A stretch of DNA of 64,000 nucleotides, from assembly GCF_010435915.1 (NCBI RefSeq), contig NZ_JAAFZH010000002.1, forward strand, positions 558,001 through 622,000. Direction: 5' to 3'. The notes under the pieces are model-generated. The model had not been told where the DNA came from and did no database searches. It saw only the letters and a program-made list of their open reading frames with translations. Of this stretch, positions 1 through 8,623 are shown piece by piece. The stretch's first letter is position 1. Each line of letters opens with the position of its first letter. The stretch is from Spirosoma terrae (GTDB lineage Bacteria > Bacteroidota > Bacteroidia > Cytophagales > Spirosomataceae). The position numbers were made by a program, and so were the translations under genes.

Positions 1-61
1 ATGATTATGGTTCGTTATGATCTGCGTAAATCATAATCATCATAAAAATCAGCGTTCTATT
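1..61. repeat. Intergenic palindromic repeat, copy A (cut by window start)
   Basis: This is the right three quarters of an 82-bp palindromic repeat also found at 2361-2442 and 5133-5214. It keeps the loop (TATGATCTGCGTAAAT) and the right arm ending in AATCAGCGTTCTATT. The left arm falls outside the window. It lies 7 bp past the stop codon of the beta-ureidopropionase gene. Confidence 0.85.
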
Positions 62-68
62 CACCTAT

Positions 69-935
69 TTACAGTTCAACTAACTTATCATACGTCTCTG
101 GGCGTCGGTCTCTAAAAAATTGCCAGACGCTACGTACCTCATCGATCATGTCGAGGTCAAATTCAGCAATGAGCAGTTCGTCTTTATCTTCTGAAGCAAT
201 AGAGAAAATTTGCCCGCGTGGATCAACAAAGTAGGACGACCCGTAGAAACGACCGAGATTCCAGGGCTTTTCCTCGCCAACTCGGTTAATACAGCCCATA
301 AAATAGCCATTGGCAGCTGCGTGAGCGGGTTGCTCTAATTTCCAGAGATACTGGGATAATCCCGCTACCGTTGCTGATGGATTATAGACAATTTCTGCTC
401 CGTTCAGGCCCAGGCAACGGGCACCATCCGGGAAATGCCGGTCGTAGCAGATATAAACGCCAACCTTAGCGTAGCGCGTCTGGAAAACCGGATAGCCTAA
501 GTTGCCGGGTTTGAAGAAGAATTTCTCCCAGAAGCCGGATGTATGCGGAATGTGGTTCTTCCGGTATTTACCCAGATACGTACCGTCAGCGTCGATCACG
601 GCCGCTGTGTTATACAGTACACCCGCCTGTTCTTTTTCGTAGACCGGCACGATGATGACCATATTGTATTTCCTGGCATACTCCGCCATTCGATCGGTGG
701 TCGGACCAGGGACTGATTCAGCGGACGCATACCACGCCGAATTCTGGCCCGGACAGAAATAAGGTGTGCTGAAAATTTCCTGCAAACACAAAATCTGCAC
801 GCCCTTCTCACCAGCTTCTTCGATGAGTGGGATGTGCTTCTGGATCATGGCTTCTTTAATTTCCTCAATCGTGCCTTCGCCCTCTGTCTTAGGCAGACTC
901 ATTTGTATTAGTCCCGATTTAATAATCCGTGGCAT
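69..935 (-). CDS. Beta-ureidopropionase-like carbon-nitrogen hydrolase
   Basis: A nitrilase-superfamily amidohydrolase of 288 residues, the full family length. The Glu-Lys-Cys triad is visible: Glu in CLQEIF (near residue 53), Lys in KYRKNHIP (near 126) and Cys in YICYDRHFP (near 163). Family members of this subtype cleave N-carbamoyl-beta-alanine to beta-alanine, CO2 and ammonia, the last ring-derived step of reductive pyrimidine breakdown. The gene directly follows a dihydropyrimidinase gene (28 bp apart, same strand), whose product would be its substrate. It has no signal peptide, so it is cytosolic. N-carbamoylputrescine amidase is the closest alternative; a second, more AguB-like paralog lies at 28601-29473. 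The neighbours favour the pyrimidine role. Confidence 0.88.
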   Translation of the reverse strand: MPRIIKSGLIQMSLPKTEGEGTIEEIKEAMIQKHIPLIEEAGEKGVQILCLQEIFSTPYFCPGQNSAWYASAESVPGPTTDRMAEYARKYNMVIIVPVYEKEQAGVLYNTAAVIDADGTYLGKYRKNHIPHTSGFWEKFFFKPGNLGYPVFQTRYAKVGVYICYDRHFPDGARCLGLNGAEIVYNPSATVAGLSQYLWKLEQPAHAAANGYFMGCINRVGEEKPWNLGRFYGSSYFVDPRGQIFSIASEDKDELLIAEFDLDMIDEVRSVWQFFRDRRPETYDKLVEL

Positions 936-963
936 GCTTACGTAAGTTTAACAGATGGACATT

Positions 964-2346
964 CTAGATTATAGCACTCACTTTGCTACGTTTGATAAAC
1001 TGCCCGTATCCCTTGTCAATCAGGCATTTGTTGTTGTCTATGGCCACTTGACCACGTAGCAGTACCGTTTTTACTTTACCGGTTAGTTCCCAGCCTTCGT
1101 AGCCCGAATAGTCGACGTTCATGTGATGGGTTTTGGCCGAGAGCGTATGTTTCTCTTCAGGATCAAAAATGACAATGTCGGCATCGCTACCAACAGCTAT
1201 CGTACCTTTGCGGGGGAACATACCGAAGATTTTGGCTGGGTTTGTACAGGCCACTTCAACGAATTTGTTCAATGTGATTTTGCCTTTCTGTACACCCTCA
1301 CTGAAAAGCAATTCAATTCGATTTTCGATGGCGGGATGCCCGTTGGGAATCTTCGAGAAATCATTTTTGCCCATCAATTTCTGTTCCCACATAAACGGGC
1401 AATGATCGGTTGCAACGATTTGTACCAATCCCTGGTTAATGCCCGCCCACAAAGCTTCCTGATCTTTTTTCTCCCGTAACGGCGGACTCATCACCCATTT
1501 CGCTCCCTCGAAATCCTGTTCATAGAGCGATGCGTCGAGTACGAGGTACTGGATACAGGTTTCCGCAAACACTTTCTGATTACGGCGGGTGGCATTTCGA
1601 ATGGCATTGAGTGCCCCTTCGCAGGTCATGTGAACAATGTAGCCGGGGCATCCGGTGTAATTGGCCATATCCGAAAAGCGGCCACTGGCTTCCGCTTCCG
1701 TAACTTCGGGTTGGGAGAGGTAGTGATACAACGGCGATACGTTCCCTTCCGACCGATGCCTGGCCACGAGATAATCGATCATATCGCCGTTGGTGGCATG
1801 CACCGTTACCATCCCGCCCTGCTTCTTCACTTCCTGCATGAGTCCAACCATCTGGCTGTCGTTGATCATCAAGGCACCTTTATAAGCCATGAATGTTTTG
1901 AAGGACGTAATGCCTTCGTTCTCAACCATGTCCTTGATCTCGGCTTTCGAATCGTCGTTGAAGTCGGTTACGGCCATGTGGAAACTATAGTCGCCAACGG
2001 CGGTTCCCTGAGCACGGGAGTTCCATTCGGCCAGGGCTTCTTTGAGTGAATGCCCTTGTTTTTGCAGGACAAAATCAATGACGGTTGTTGTGCCGCCAAA
2101 TAGAGCGGCACGGGTGCCCGTCTCGTGCGTATCGCTGGAGAACGTACCCATAAATGGCATATCCAGATGCACATGCGGATCAATACCACCCGGAAACACT
2201 AATTTCCCTGATGCGTCGATCACCGTATCGGCCTGAATGGGCAGATTTTTCCCGATGGCGGAAACCGTTTCGCCTTCAATAAAAATATCCGCTACGTAAT
2301 CGTCGGCTGCCGTAATGACCCGCCCGTTTTTAATTAGTGTACTCAT
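964..2346 (-). CDS. hydA: Dihydropyrimidinase / D-hydantoinase
   Basis: A cyclic amidohydrolase of 460 residues that opens dihydrouracil or dihydrothymine to the N-carbamoyl-beta-amino acid. The binuclear metal site is present: the HxH pair in GGIDPHVHLD (near residue 58), the carbamylatable Lys in SFKTFMAYKG (near 150), His in VTVHATNGD (near 182), His in YIVHMTCEG (near 238) and Asp in VATDHCPF (near 314). The amidohydrolase fold is followed by the usual C-terminal beta-sandwich (GTIAVGSDADIVIFDPE). It lies between the permease and ureidopropionase genes in one minus-strand operon. Allantoinase or a plain hydantoinase are alternatives from sequence alone. The start is an ATG with no competing upstream methionine. 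Confidence 0.92.
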   Translation of the reverse strand: MSTLIKNGRVITAADDYVADIFIEGETVSAIGKNLPIQADTVIDASGKLVFPGGIDPHVHLDMPFMGTFSSDTHETGTRAALFGGTTTVIDFVLQKQGHSLKEALAEWNSRAQGTAVGDYSFHMAVTDFNDDSKAEIKDMVENEGITSFKTFMAYKGALMINDSQMVGLMQEVKKQGGMVTVHATNGDMIDYLVARHRSEGNVSPLYHYLSQPEVTEAEASGRFSDMANYTGCPGYIVHMTCEGALNAIRNATRRNQKVFAETCIQYLVLDASLYEQDFEGAKWVMSPPLREKKDQEALWAGINQGLVQIVATDHCPFMWEQKLMGKNDFSKIPNGHPAIENRIELLFSEGVQKGKITLNKFVEVACTNPAKIFGMFPRKGTIAVGSDADIVIFDPEEKHTLSAKTHHMNVDYSGYEGWELTGKVKTVLLRGQVAIDNNKCLIDKGYGQFIKRSKVSAII

Positions 2347-2360
2347 GATTAGTCAGAAAC

Positions 2361-2442
2361 TATGGACCGCAGATTCTTATGATAATCATGGTCAATTATG
2401 ATCTGCGCAAATCATAACTATCATACCAATCAGCGGTCTATT
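2361..2442. repeat. 82-bp intergenic palindromic repeat, copy B
   Basis: An imperfect palindrome with the same architecture as copies A and C. The outer arm is GACCGC(A/T)GATT, the middle arm is ATGATAATCATG against CATAACTATCAT, and the loop again holds TATGATCTGCG. Several changes relative to copy C are paired on both arms (GACCGC/GCGGTC in place of GAACGC/GCGTTC), which suggests the fold is kept. It fills most of the 105-bp gap between the permease stop (9 bp away) and the dihydropyrimidinase start. Confidence 0.85.
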
Positions 2443-2451
2443 AGCTGTTTG

Positions 2452-3966
2452 CTAAGAGTTAATCGATAAATCATCGGCGCGCTTCACCAAAACCGTCTCG
2501 TCTTTCATGGCTAAGACGACTGGTCTCATCAAGCCTAAATAAACCACACCGCTTACAAAAAAGCCGACGAACCAGGCGTAGTGGTAAAGCTGTGAAATCC
2601 AGCCAGGAACGCTGTCGGTAGGAATGGCATGAATGGTGGTTAGAAACCCTGGAATATTAGGGATAATGCCCGCCAACAGGGCCAGGATAGCCGCTGAATT
2701 AAAGCCGTTCTTGTAGCTATACCTTCCTGTTGTACTGTATAGATCAGTCAGGACCAGCTTCTGTTTTCGCAGAAAGAAATAATCGGCAATCATGATGCCG
2801 CCGACTGGTCCAAGTAAACTCGAATAGCCGACTAACCACGTAAAGATGAAGCCGGTCGGGTCAGCAATTAGCTTCCACGGAAAAATTAGAATGCCAATGA
2901 TGCCCGTGATATAGCCACCTTTTCGGAAGTCAATTCTGGAGGGTGCCAGATTGGCAAAATCATTGGCAGGGCTAACAATATTAGCCGCAATATTGGTCGC
3001 CAGCGTAGAAACCGCTACTGAAATCATGGCCACGCTGACCAATAATTTGTTCTCAAATTTTCCGGCCAGAACGAGCGGGTCCCAGATGGTTGTTCCGTAA
3101 ATAATAGTGGTGGCCGACGTAACGACTACACCGATAAAAGAGAATAATGTCATAGAGGGCGGTAAGCCGATAGCCTGGCCCTTTATCTGCGCTTGCTGGC
3201 TGGTTGCGTAGCGGGTAAAATCAGGAATGTTCAGGGAGAGCGTTGCCCAGAAGCCGACCATGCCGGTTAAGGCCGGGAAGAAAAATGTCCAGAAAGCGGA
3301 TGAATCGGTAAACTTCGCCGACTGCTGTAAAATTGGTCCTAGCCCGTTCCCGGCTGAAATAGCCCACCAGAGCAATGCCAGGGCGGCAACGGGTAAAAAG
3401 AATGCTTTAAAGACGAGCAGCTTTTTGATGCTTTCAACACCCAGATACACTACGTACATATTTACTAACCAAAACAGAACAAAGCAGATAGCGGGCCCGG
3501 TTTGCAGGCCAAACGAAGCCGGAAATACGTCAGGTACTGTTTCCAATGCCGGAATCCATAAACGTAGCATCTGATAAACCGAAAAGCCACCCAGCCAGGT
3601 CTGGATGCCGAACCAGCCGCAGGCAACAATAGCCCGTAACAGAGCCGGTACGTTAGCGCCACTGGTTCCGAAACTCGCCCGCGCCAGAACCGGGAATGGA
3701 ATACCATATTTGGCCCCGGCATGGCCATTTAGAATCATGGGAATCAGGACAATGGTGTTACCCAGAAAAATGGTCAGAATAGCCTGCCACCAGTTCATGC
3801 CGCCTTCAATCAGCGAACTAGCCATCATATACGTAGGAATGCACAAGCTCATGCTGATCCATAAAGCTGCGTAATTCCAGGTATTCCATGTCCGTTTTGA
3901 CGCTGGAATAGGGGCTAGGTCCTCACTGTAAAGCGCTGACGATTCATCGACGTGTTCTTCCTGCAT
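2452..3966 (-). CDS. NCS1-family nucleobase (uracil/allantoin-type) permease
   Basis: An integral membrane transporter of 504 residues with about 12 hydrophobic segments and a soluble N-terminus. The N-terminal block (RTWNTWNYAALWISMSLCIP) and the segment ending in FARYAxxxxxxxGQAIG-like text (near residue 260) are typical of the nucleobase-cation-symport-1 family, which imports uracil, cytosine, allantoin or hydantoins with Na+ or H+. It lies in the pyrimidine-degradation operon between nucleoside hydrolase and dihydropyrimidinase, so uracil, thymine or dihydro forms are the likely cargo. Specificity cannot be read from sequence. Copy B of the palindromic repeat starts 9 bp after its stop codon. 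Confidence 0.9.
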   Translation of the reverse strand: MQEEHVDESSALYSEDLAPIPASKRTWNTWNYAALWISMSLCIPTYMMASSLIEGGMNWWQAILTIFLGNTIVLIPMILNGHAGAKYGIPFPVLARASFGTSGANVPALLRAIVACGWFGIQTWLGGFSVYQMLRLWIPALETVPDVFPASFGLQTGPAICFVLFWLVNMYVVYLGVESIKKLLVFKAFFLPVAALALLWWAISAGNGLGPILQQSAKFTDSSAFWTFFFPALTGMVGFWATLSLNIPDFTRYATSQQAQIKGQAIGLPPSMTLFSFIGVVVTSATTIIYGTTIWDPLVLAGKFENKLLVSVAMISVAVSTLATNIAANIVSPANDFANLAPSRIDFRKGGYITGIIGILIFPWKLIADPTGFIFTWLVGYSSLLGPVGGIMIADYFFLRKQKLVLTDLYSTTGRYSYKNGFNSAAILALLAGIIPNIPGFLTTIHAIPTDSVPGWISQLYHYAWFVGFFVSGVVYLGLMRPVVLAMKDETVLVKRADDLSINS

Positions 3967-4052
3967 GGGTCAGTTTTTGGTTTCTGATTTTTTGTTTTGG
4001 CTAAGGTTCGATCCGTTACGGATGGGACAATAAACCAAAAGCTACACATTAT

Positions 4053-5099
4053 CTAGCTCATTTTCAATGTGTCAAATACCATCTTCTTGAATTTGGCTTC
4101 ATCGGCTTCAACACAGATGGTGGCGTTTGGCTGCTTTCCCCAAACTCCCAGCTCATCGATGGCCAAAGCGCCCAGCGTTAATTCTCCCCGTGTTTCGACA
4201 TCGACAAAGCGTGATACCTTTTCGGATACGATGCTCGGATCAATCACAGCAGCTATCGTTATGGCGTCGGGGTGATTGGAGCCGTTCATTTTCTGATGCT
4301 CTTTGCAATACTTCCGACGGATGCGGTTGATTTTCATGAAGAAGTCGGAGTATTTCGTGCCTAACTTTTCGACTTTCACATAATCCTCATCCGTAAATAC
4401 AGAACTCTTGACGCTCACGTCGAAACCAACCGTTGTTATTGGAATACCCGATTGAAAAACGACTCGAGCGGCCTCTGGATCGACCCAGGCATTGTACGTG
4501 GCGCCGGGATTGATGTTTCCATAAAACTTGTAAAAGCCACCCATGAAATACAACTCTTTAATTTTCTTCGCGATAGTTGGATCTTTAAGGAGCGCCAATG
4601 CTACGTTGGTCATTGGTCCAATGGCAACAATAGTCAGTTCGCCGGGATTGGCATTCACAAGCCGAACAATAGCATCAACCGCGTGCTCTTTGTCTGGTTT
4701 TTGCTTTGGATCCGGAAAATGAGCATCACTCATACCATCGCTGCCGTGTACATACGTAGCGTTGCCGTGAACCTGACGTACCAACGGTCGGGCCGATCCC
4801 TGATACACGGGAATCTGCCCTGATTTTCCGGCTAATTCCAGCGTATAGAGTGCATTTTTGGTTTGCTGGTCAAATCCAACATTGCCGCACGTAATGGTAA
4901 TCGCTTCGACTTTCAGTCTGGGCGAGGTCACGGCCATCAGAACCGCCAGCGCATCATCGGTGGCCGTATCACTGTCGAGAATGATTCGTTTTACGGGATC
5001 GGCCGTTGGTTTCCCTGATGCAAATACCCAGGCAGGCAGCAATGCAGCAGCCGATCCAACCGAAATGGTTTTAATGAATTGACGTTTTGTTACGTGCAT
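4053..5099 (-). CDS. Secreted nucleoside hydrolase (inosine/uridine-preferring type)
   Basis: A nucleoside hydrolase of 348 residues that splits the N-glycosidic bond of a ribonucleoside. The Ca2+-binding aspartate cluster at the mature N-terminus (ILDSDTATDDALAVL, near residue 40) is the family signature, and GVWG/FMGGF-type blocks follow. The N-terminus has a Tat-like signal (KRQFIK then a hydrophobic stretch ending AWVFA), so it probably acts in the periplasm. There it would release the base that the adjacent permease imports. It lies between the aminotransferase and permease genes. The ATG at 5099 follows a repeat-containing gap of about 100 bp. Confidence 0.92.
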   Translation of the reverse strand: MHVTKRQFIKTISVGSAAALLPAWVFASGKPTADPVKRIILDSDTATDDALAVLMAVTSPRLKVEAITITCGNVGFDQQTKNALYTLELAGKSGQIPVYQGSARPLVRQVHGNATYVHGSDGMSDAHFPDPKQKPDKEHAVDAIVRLVNANPGELTIVAIGPMTNVALALLKDPTIAKKIKELYFMGGFYKFYGNINPGATYNAWVDPEAARVVFQSGIPITTVGFDVSVKSSVFTDEDYVKVEKLGTKYSDFFMKINRIRRKYCKEHQKMNGSNHPDAITIAAVIDPSIVSEKVSRFVDVETRGELTLGALAIDELGVWGKQPNATICVEADEAKFKKMVFDTLKMS

Positions 5100-5132
5100 T
5101 TAATCAAGTTTACATTTCATAAATCTGTCATC

Positions 5133-5214
5133 AATAGAACGCTGATTTTTATGATGATTATGGTTCGTTATGATCTGCGTAAATCATAATCATCATACCA
5201 ATCAGCGTTCTATT
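5133..5214. repeat. 82-bp intergenic palindromic repeat, copy C
   Basis: This is the best-conserved copy. The 15-bp outer arms AATAGAACGCTGATT and AATCAGCGTTCTATT are perfect complements, the 12-bp middle arms ATGATGATTATG and CATAATCATCAT are perfect complements, and the loop TATGATCTGCGTAAATCATA is itself partly self-complementary. Its right end overlaps the last codons and stop of the aminotransferase gene (VIER-stop), so the repeat contributes coding sequence there. Confidence 0.88.
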
Positions 5215-6554
5215 ACGTATTCGTCGGCTATTTTTAAGGCTTCACTGATGATGGCTAATCCTTCGTCAATTTGCTCTTTGGTTACGCAGAGAGGAGGGGC
5301 TACAAACACATAGCTCCAGCGCACAAACGTATACATGCCCAACTCCTTAATTTTGGCCCCAACTTTTGCCATTACAGCCATTTGATCGGGCGTAGCGTTG
5401 AAAGGCGCCATGGGTTCTTTCGTTGTCCGGTTTTTGACAATTTCGAAGCAGCCAAGCAAACCCGTTGTTCTGAAGTCGCCGATGCTGGGGTGTTTCTGCT
5501 TCATCAATTCTGCCTGCTCTGTTACGTATTGACCCATCTGAGCAGCATTCTCCAGCAGATTCTCATCTTCGTAGATTTTGATGTTTTCCAGAGCGGCTGC
5601 ACAACTCACCGGATGGGCATTGTAGGTCATGCCCGTGGCCAGTATCCTATCGTTATAGTGAGCTGCGATTTTATCCGTAACCATCAGACAGCCAAATGGC
5701 AGATAGCCCGACGTAATGCCTTTCGCCATCGTAACCATGTCGGGAACAATGCCATGATTCTCAAATCCAAACCACTTGCCGGTTCTGCCGAAGCCGCTTA
5801 GCACTTCATCCATGATCAGCAGAATACCGTATTTATCGCAGATGTCGCGAACAGCTTTCAGATAGCCTTCAGGATATTGCAGACAGCCCGATGTTCCCGA
5901 TTCGCCTTCCAGCATGATGGCGGCAATATTGCCCGGACCTTCATAGCCAATAATACGTTCCAGTTGCGCTATGGAATCGGAGAGCATACTTTCCCGGTCG
6001 TGATTCCAGCGATAGGGATAAGGAATATCGAAATGAACAAAATTGGGAGCCTGTTGTGAATCGTCTGGTAATTTGCGTGGATCACCACCAACCGAAAGTG
6101 CCCCATACGTAGCGCCATGATAGGACTGATAACGGCTCAGGATTTTGTGTCGGCCTGTGTACGAACGAGCCATTTTTATGGCGGCTTCATTTGACGTAGC
6201 ACCGCACAGCGTAAAATAGGCTTTATTCAAATCGCCGGGGCAGATTTCAGCTAGCTTTTTACCCAACTCTCCCCGAACTTTTGTGACGCAATAGGGCGTA
6301 ACGTAGCTGACTTCCTGCATCTGACGAACAACCGCTTCCGTAATTCGCTGATTACCGTGGCCGATGTTGACGTTCATTAGACCCGACGAAAAATCGATAT
6401 ATCGTTTGTCGTCATAATCGTATAGATAAACGCCTTTTGCGTATTTAACCGCAATGGGTGAAATGCCTTTTTGTTTGCTCCAGACAAATACGGTAGAGTC
6501 GAAATTATCCTGAAGGACCTCTTCCGTTTCAGAAAGCGTTGTTGCGTCAAGCAT
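5202..6554 (-). CDS. Class III aminotransferase, probable beta-alanine/omega-amino acid transaminase
   Basis: A PLP-dependent class III (omega) aminotransferase of 450 residues. The PLP lysine lies in MAKGITSGYLP (near residue 279), the cofactor aspartate in LIMDEVLSGFGRTG (near 249), and the small-domain arginine region is intact. In this operon the natural substrate is beta-alanine or beta-aminoisobutyrate from pyrimidines, giving malonate or methylmalonate semialdehyde for the dehydrogenase encoded 28 bp upstream. Taurine, 4-aminobutyrate or other omega-amino acids cannot be excluded. The last four codons and the stop lie inside a palindromic repeat arm, so the C-terminus may have been altered by insertion of the repeat. 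Confidence 0.88.
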   Translation of the reverse strand: MLDATTLSETEEVLQDNFDSTVFVWSKQKGISPIAVKYAKGVYLYDYDDKRYIDFSSGLMNVNIGHGNQRITEAVVRQMQEVSYVTPYCVTKVRGELGKKLAEICPGDLNKAYFTLCGATSNEAAIKMARSYTGRHKILSRYQSYHGATYGALSVGGDPRKLPDDSQQAPNFVHFDIPYPYRWNHDRESMLSDSIAQLERIIGYEGPGNIAAIMLEGESGTSGCLQYPEGYLKAVRDICDKYGILLIMDEVLSGFGRTGKWFGFENHGIVPDMVTMAKGITSGYLPFGCLMVTDKIAAHYNDRILATGMTYNAHPVSCAAALENIKIYEDENLLENAAQMGQYVTEQAELMKQKHPSIGDFRTTGLLGCFEIVKNRTTKEPMAPFNATPDQMAVMAKVGAKIKELGMYTFVRWSYVFVAPPLCVTKEQIDEGLAIISEALKIADEYVIER

Positions 6555-6582
6555 GATTGTGATATAGTTTGTAGCCTATTAA

Positions 6583-8040
6583 TTAACTCATCCAGTTTAT
6601 TCCCGCTTCGGGATTCCACTTGGTTGTGCTCTTCTTCAGTTTTGTCCAGAATTCGATGGAGCTTTTACCCGTAATGTCGCCAACACCGAACCGGCTTTCG
6701 TTCCAGCCGCCGAACGAAAAAGGCTCGCGGGGAACCGGAACACCAACGTTTACGCCCACCATACCGGCGCTGGCTTTGTCCATGACGTAGCGCGCCATAC
6801 CACCATTTTGGGTAAAAACAGAAGCCGCATTACCATACGGGTTGGCATTCTCAATGGCCAGCGCTTCATCGACCGTATTGGTGCGCATGATGCTAATTAC
6901 TGGCCCAAAAATTTCTTCCTGAGCAATGGCCATATCGGGTCTGACGTAGTCAATAACTGTTGGACCGACATACGTACCATTTTCTTTGCCTTCCACCTTC
7001 GGGCTACGTCCATCGACTAATACTTTCGCGCCCTGGCTCTCAGCCTCAGTGATGTAACGTTCAATGCGTTCTTTGGAAGCCCGGTTGATTACGGCCCCCA
7101 GATTTTTACCCGGCACTACCTTTTGCGCTTCTTCGCACAGTTTCTCAATGATATGATCAACTGGCCCGACTGCCACCATGGCCGATGCTGCCATACAGCG
7201 TTGCCCAGCACAGCCCGCCATGGATGCCGTAATGTTTTGAGCGGTCATGGATGGAATGGCATCGGGCAGAACGATCAGGTGGTTTTTGGCTCCGCCGAGT
7301 GCCAGACACCGTTTGAACGTACTGGTTGCGCGTTGGTAGACCAGTTTGGCAATCTTAGTTGAGCCAACGAACGAAACGGCCTCAATGCCCGGATGATCAC
7401 AGATCGCATTCACTACGTCGCCATCGCCGTGAACGATGTTAAAAACGCCAGCGGGCAAACCTGCCTCCTGCAATAAGTCGGCCAGCCGCCCCACACTAAG
7501 CGGGACTTTTTCGGATGGTTTGATAATCATGCAGTTGCCAAGGGCGATTGCATTCGGGATGGTCCAGTTGGGAACCATACTCGGAAAGTTAAAGGGAACA
7601 ATACTGGCAACTACACCCAGCGGTACGTGCTCTGTCCGGCATTCAACGCCCCGACTCACTTCCAGCACTTCACCAGGAATTAGCTGTGGTAACGAACAGG
7701 CAAATTCCGACAACTCGGCTCCCTTCTCGATCTCGGCAACGGCTTCATCGTACGTTTTGCCGTTTTCTTCCTGAACCAGTAAGGCCAGTTCCTTCAAGTT
7801 CTTCTCCAACAGTGCTTTATAACGAAAGAAAACCTGAACGCGCTCTTTTATTGGCGTTCGGCTCCAGATCGGAAATGCTACTTTGGCAGCTTGTACCGCT
7901 GCATCCAGATCCTGGTTATTGGACAACGGAACCGTCGATAAATGGGAACCGTCTACCGGAGAAATAACGTCCAGCATTCGGTCGGATGAGGAGCTGATAA
8001 ATTGCCCGTTTATGTAGTTCTGAATAGCAGCGTACTTCAT
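6583..8040 (-). CDS. mmsA: Methylmalonate-/malonate-semialdehyde dehydrogenase (CoA-acylating)
   Basis: An aldehyde dehydrogenase that oxidises (methyl)malonate semialdehyde to propionyl- or acetyl-CoA with NAD+. It starts YINGQFI, carries the NAD-binding GSTKIAKLVY motif (near residue 225) and the catalytic cysteine in GCAGQRCMAASA (near 280), the MMSDH-type active site. PVPREPFSFGGW near the C-terminus is also typical of this subgroup. It is the first gene of the operon and completes conversion of beta-alanine carbon to central metabolism. I chose the ATG at 8040 (MKYAAIQNY). An ATG at 8061 exists, but it would lie inside the palindrome CTGCATATTTTGCAG in the shared control region. Confidence 0.92.
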   Translation of the reverse strand: MKYAAIQNYINGQFISSSSDRMLDVISPVDGSHLSTVPLSNNQDLDAAVQAAKVAFPIWSRTPIKERVQVFFRYKALLEKNLKELALLVQEENGKTYDEAVAEIEKGAELSEFACSLPQLIPGEVLEVSRGVECRTEHVPLGVVASIVPFNFPSMVPNWTIPNAIALGNCMIIKPSEKVPLSVGRLADLLQEAGLPAGVFNIVHGDGDVVNAICDHPGIEAVSFVGSTKIAKLVYQRATSTFKRCLALGGAKNHLIVLPDAIPSMTAQNITASMAGCAGQRCMAASAMVAVGPVDHIIEKLCEEAQKVVPGKNLGAVINRASKERIERYITEAESQGAKVLVDGRSPKVEGKENGTYVGPTVIDYVRPDMAIAQEEIFGPVISIMRTNTVDEALAIENANPYGNAASVFTQNGGMARYVMDKASAGMVGVNVGVPVPREPFSFGGWNESRFGVGDITGKSSIEFWTKLKKSTTKWNPEAGINWMS

Positions 8041-8149
8041 GGTTTTGTTGTAGGTCTGCATATTTTGCAGATAATTGAGGTGTAATCTAAAAATAATTTA
8101 GAGTTAAGTCAACTTTTAGCAATATTTTTACAGTAACAAAACAACAAGA
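8041..8149. promoter_or_regulatory. Divergent control region between mmsA operon and lrp-type regulator
   Basis: A 109-bp AT-rich spacer between divergent start codons. It holds an interrupted palindrome, CTGCATATTTTGCAG, at 8056-8070. Lrp/AsnC proteins usually bind 13-17 bp interrupted palindromes of this kind next to their own gene. An operator role is inferred from position and symmetry. Confidence 0.5.
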
Positions 8150-8623
8150 ATGGAAAAGAATACGAGTACGCTGGACGATCTGGACTTCGCGATTTTGTCC
8201 TGTCTTCAGAAAGACGGGCGTATGTCCTTTACAGAAATCGCGGAGCAGTTGAACGTATCGGTGGGAACCGCCCGAACACGGCTCAATCGCTTAATCGAAG
8301 AAGGAGTAATTCATATTGTAGGCCGGGTTGATCCTGACAAAGTAGGCTTTCGGGCGTATGCTCACGTAGCTGTTTATGTCCGTCCCGCTACGTTGAAAGA
8401 ACACGTAGCAGAAGAAATCGCTAAAATGCCGGAAGTGAGTTTTCTGGCCAGTACGTCAGGGGATTACGACCTGGAAGTAGATGTCATGTGCCAGACAAAT
8501 AATCATCTGGTCGAATTTATTAATGAGATTTCCAGGATCGAAGGCATTTATCAGACCAAAACAACGCTGTATTTTAAAGTATACAAATACGCTCAGCCTG
8601 ACCTGAACTTGCTGAAGAACTAA
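8150..8623 (+). CDS. Lrp/AsnC-family transcriptional regulator
   Basis: A 157-residue regulator with the complete two-domain Lrp layout. An N-terminal winged helix-turn-helix ([20 protein letters not shown] onward, residues 7-65, with [17 protein letters not shown] as recognition region) is followed by a RAM/AsnC effector-binding domain (residues about 70-150) with the VxxxxG-Y-D block [13 protein letters not shown]. It is transcribed away from the beta-alanine/pyrimidine operon, across a 109-bp intergenic region. It probably controls that operon in response to an amino acid such as beta-alanine. The ligand is inferred. Confidence 0.92.
   Translation: MEKNTSTLDDLDFAILSCLQKDGRMSFTEIAEQLNVSVGTARTRLNRLIEEGVIHIVGRVDPDKVGFRAYAHVAVYVRPATLKEHVAEEIAKMPEVSFLASTSGDYDLEVDVMCQTNNHLVEFINEISRIEGIYQTKTTLYFKVYKYAQPDLNLLKN

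Noticed and set aside
1123..2049. Several plus-strand open frames opposite the dihydropyrimidinase gene
   Set aside because: They mirror codons of a well-supported gene on the other strand and show no domain pattern.
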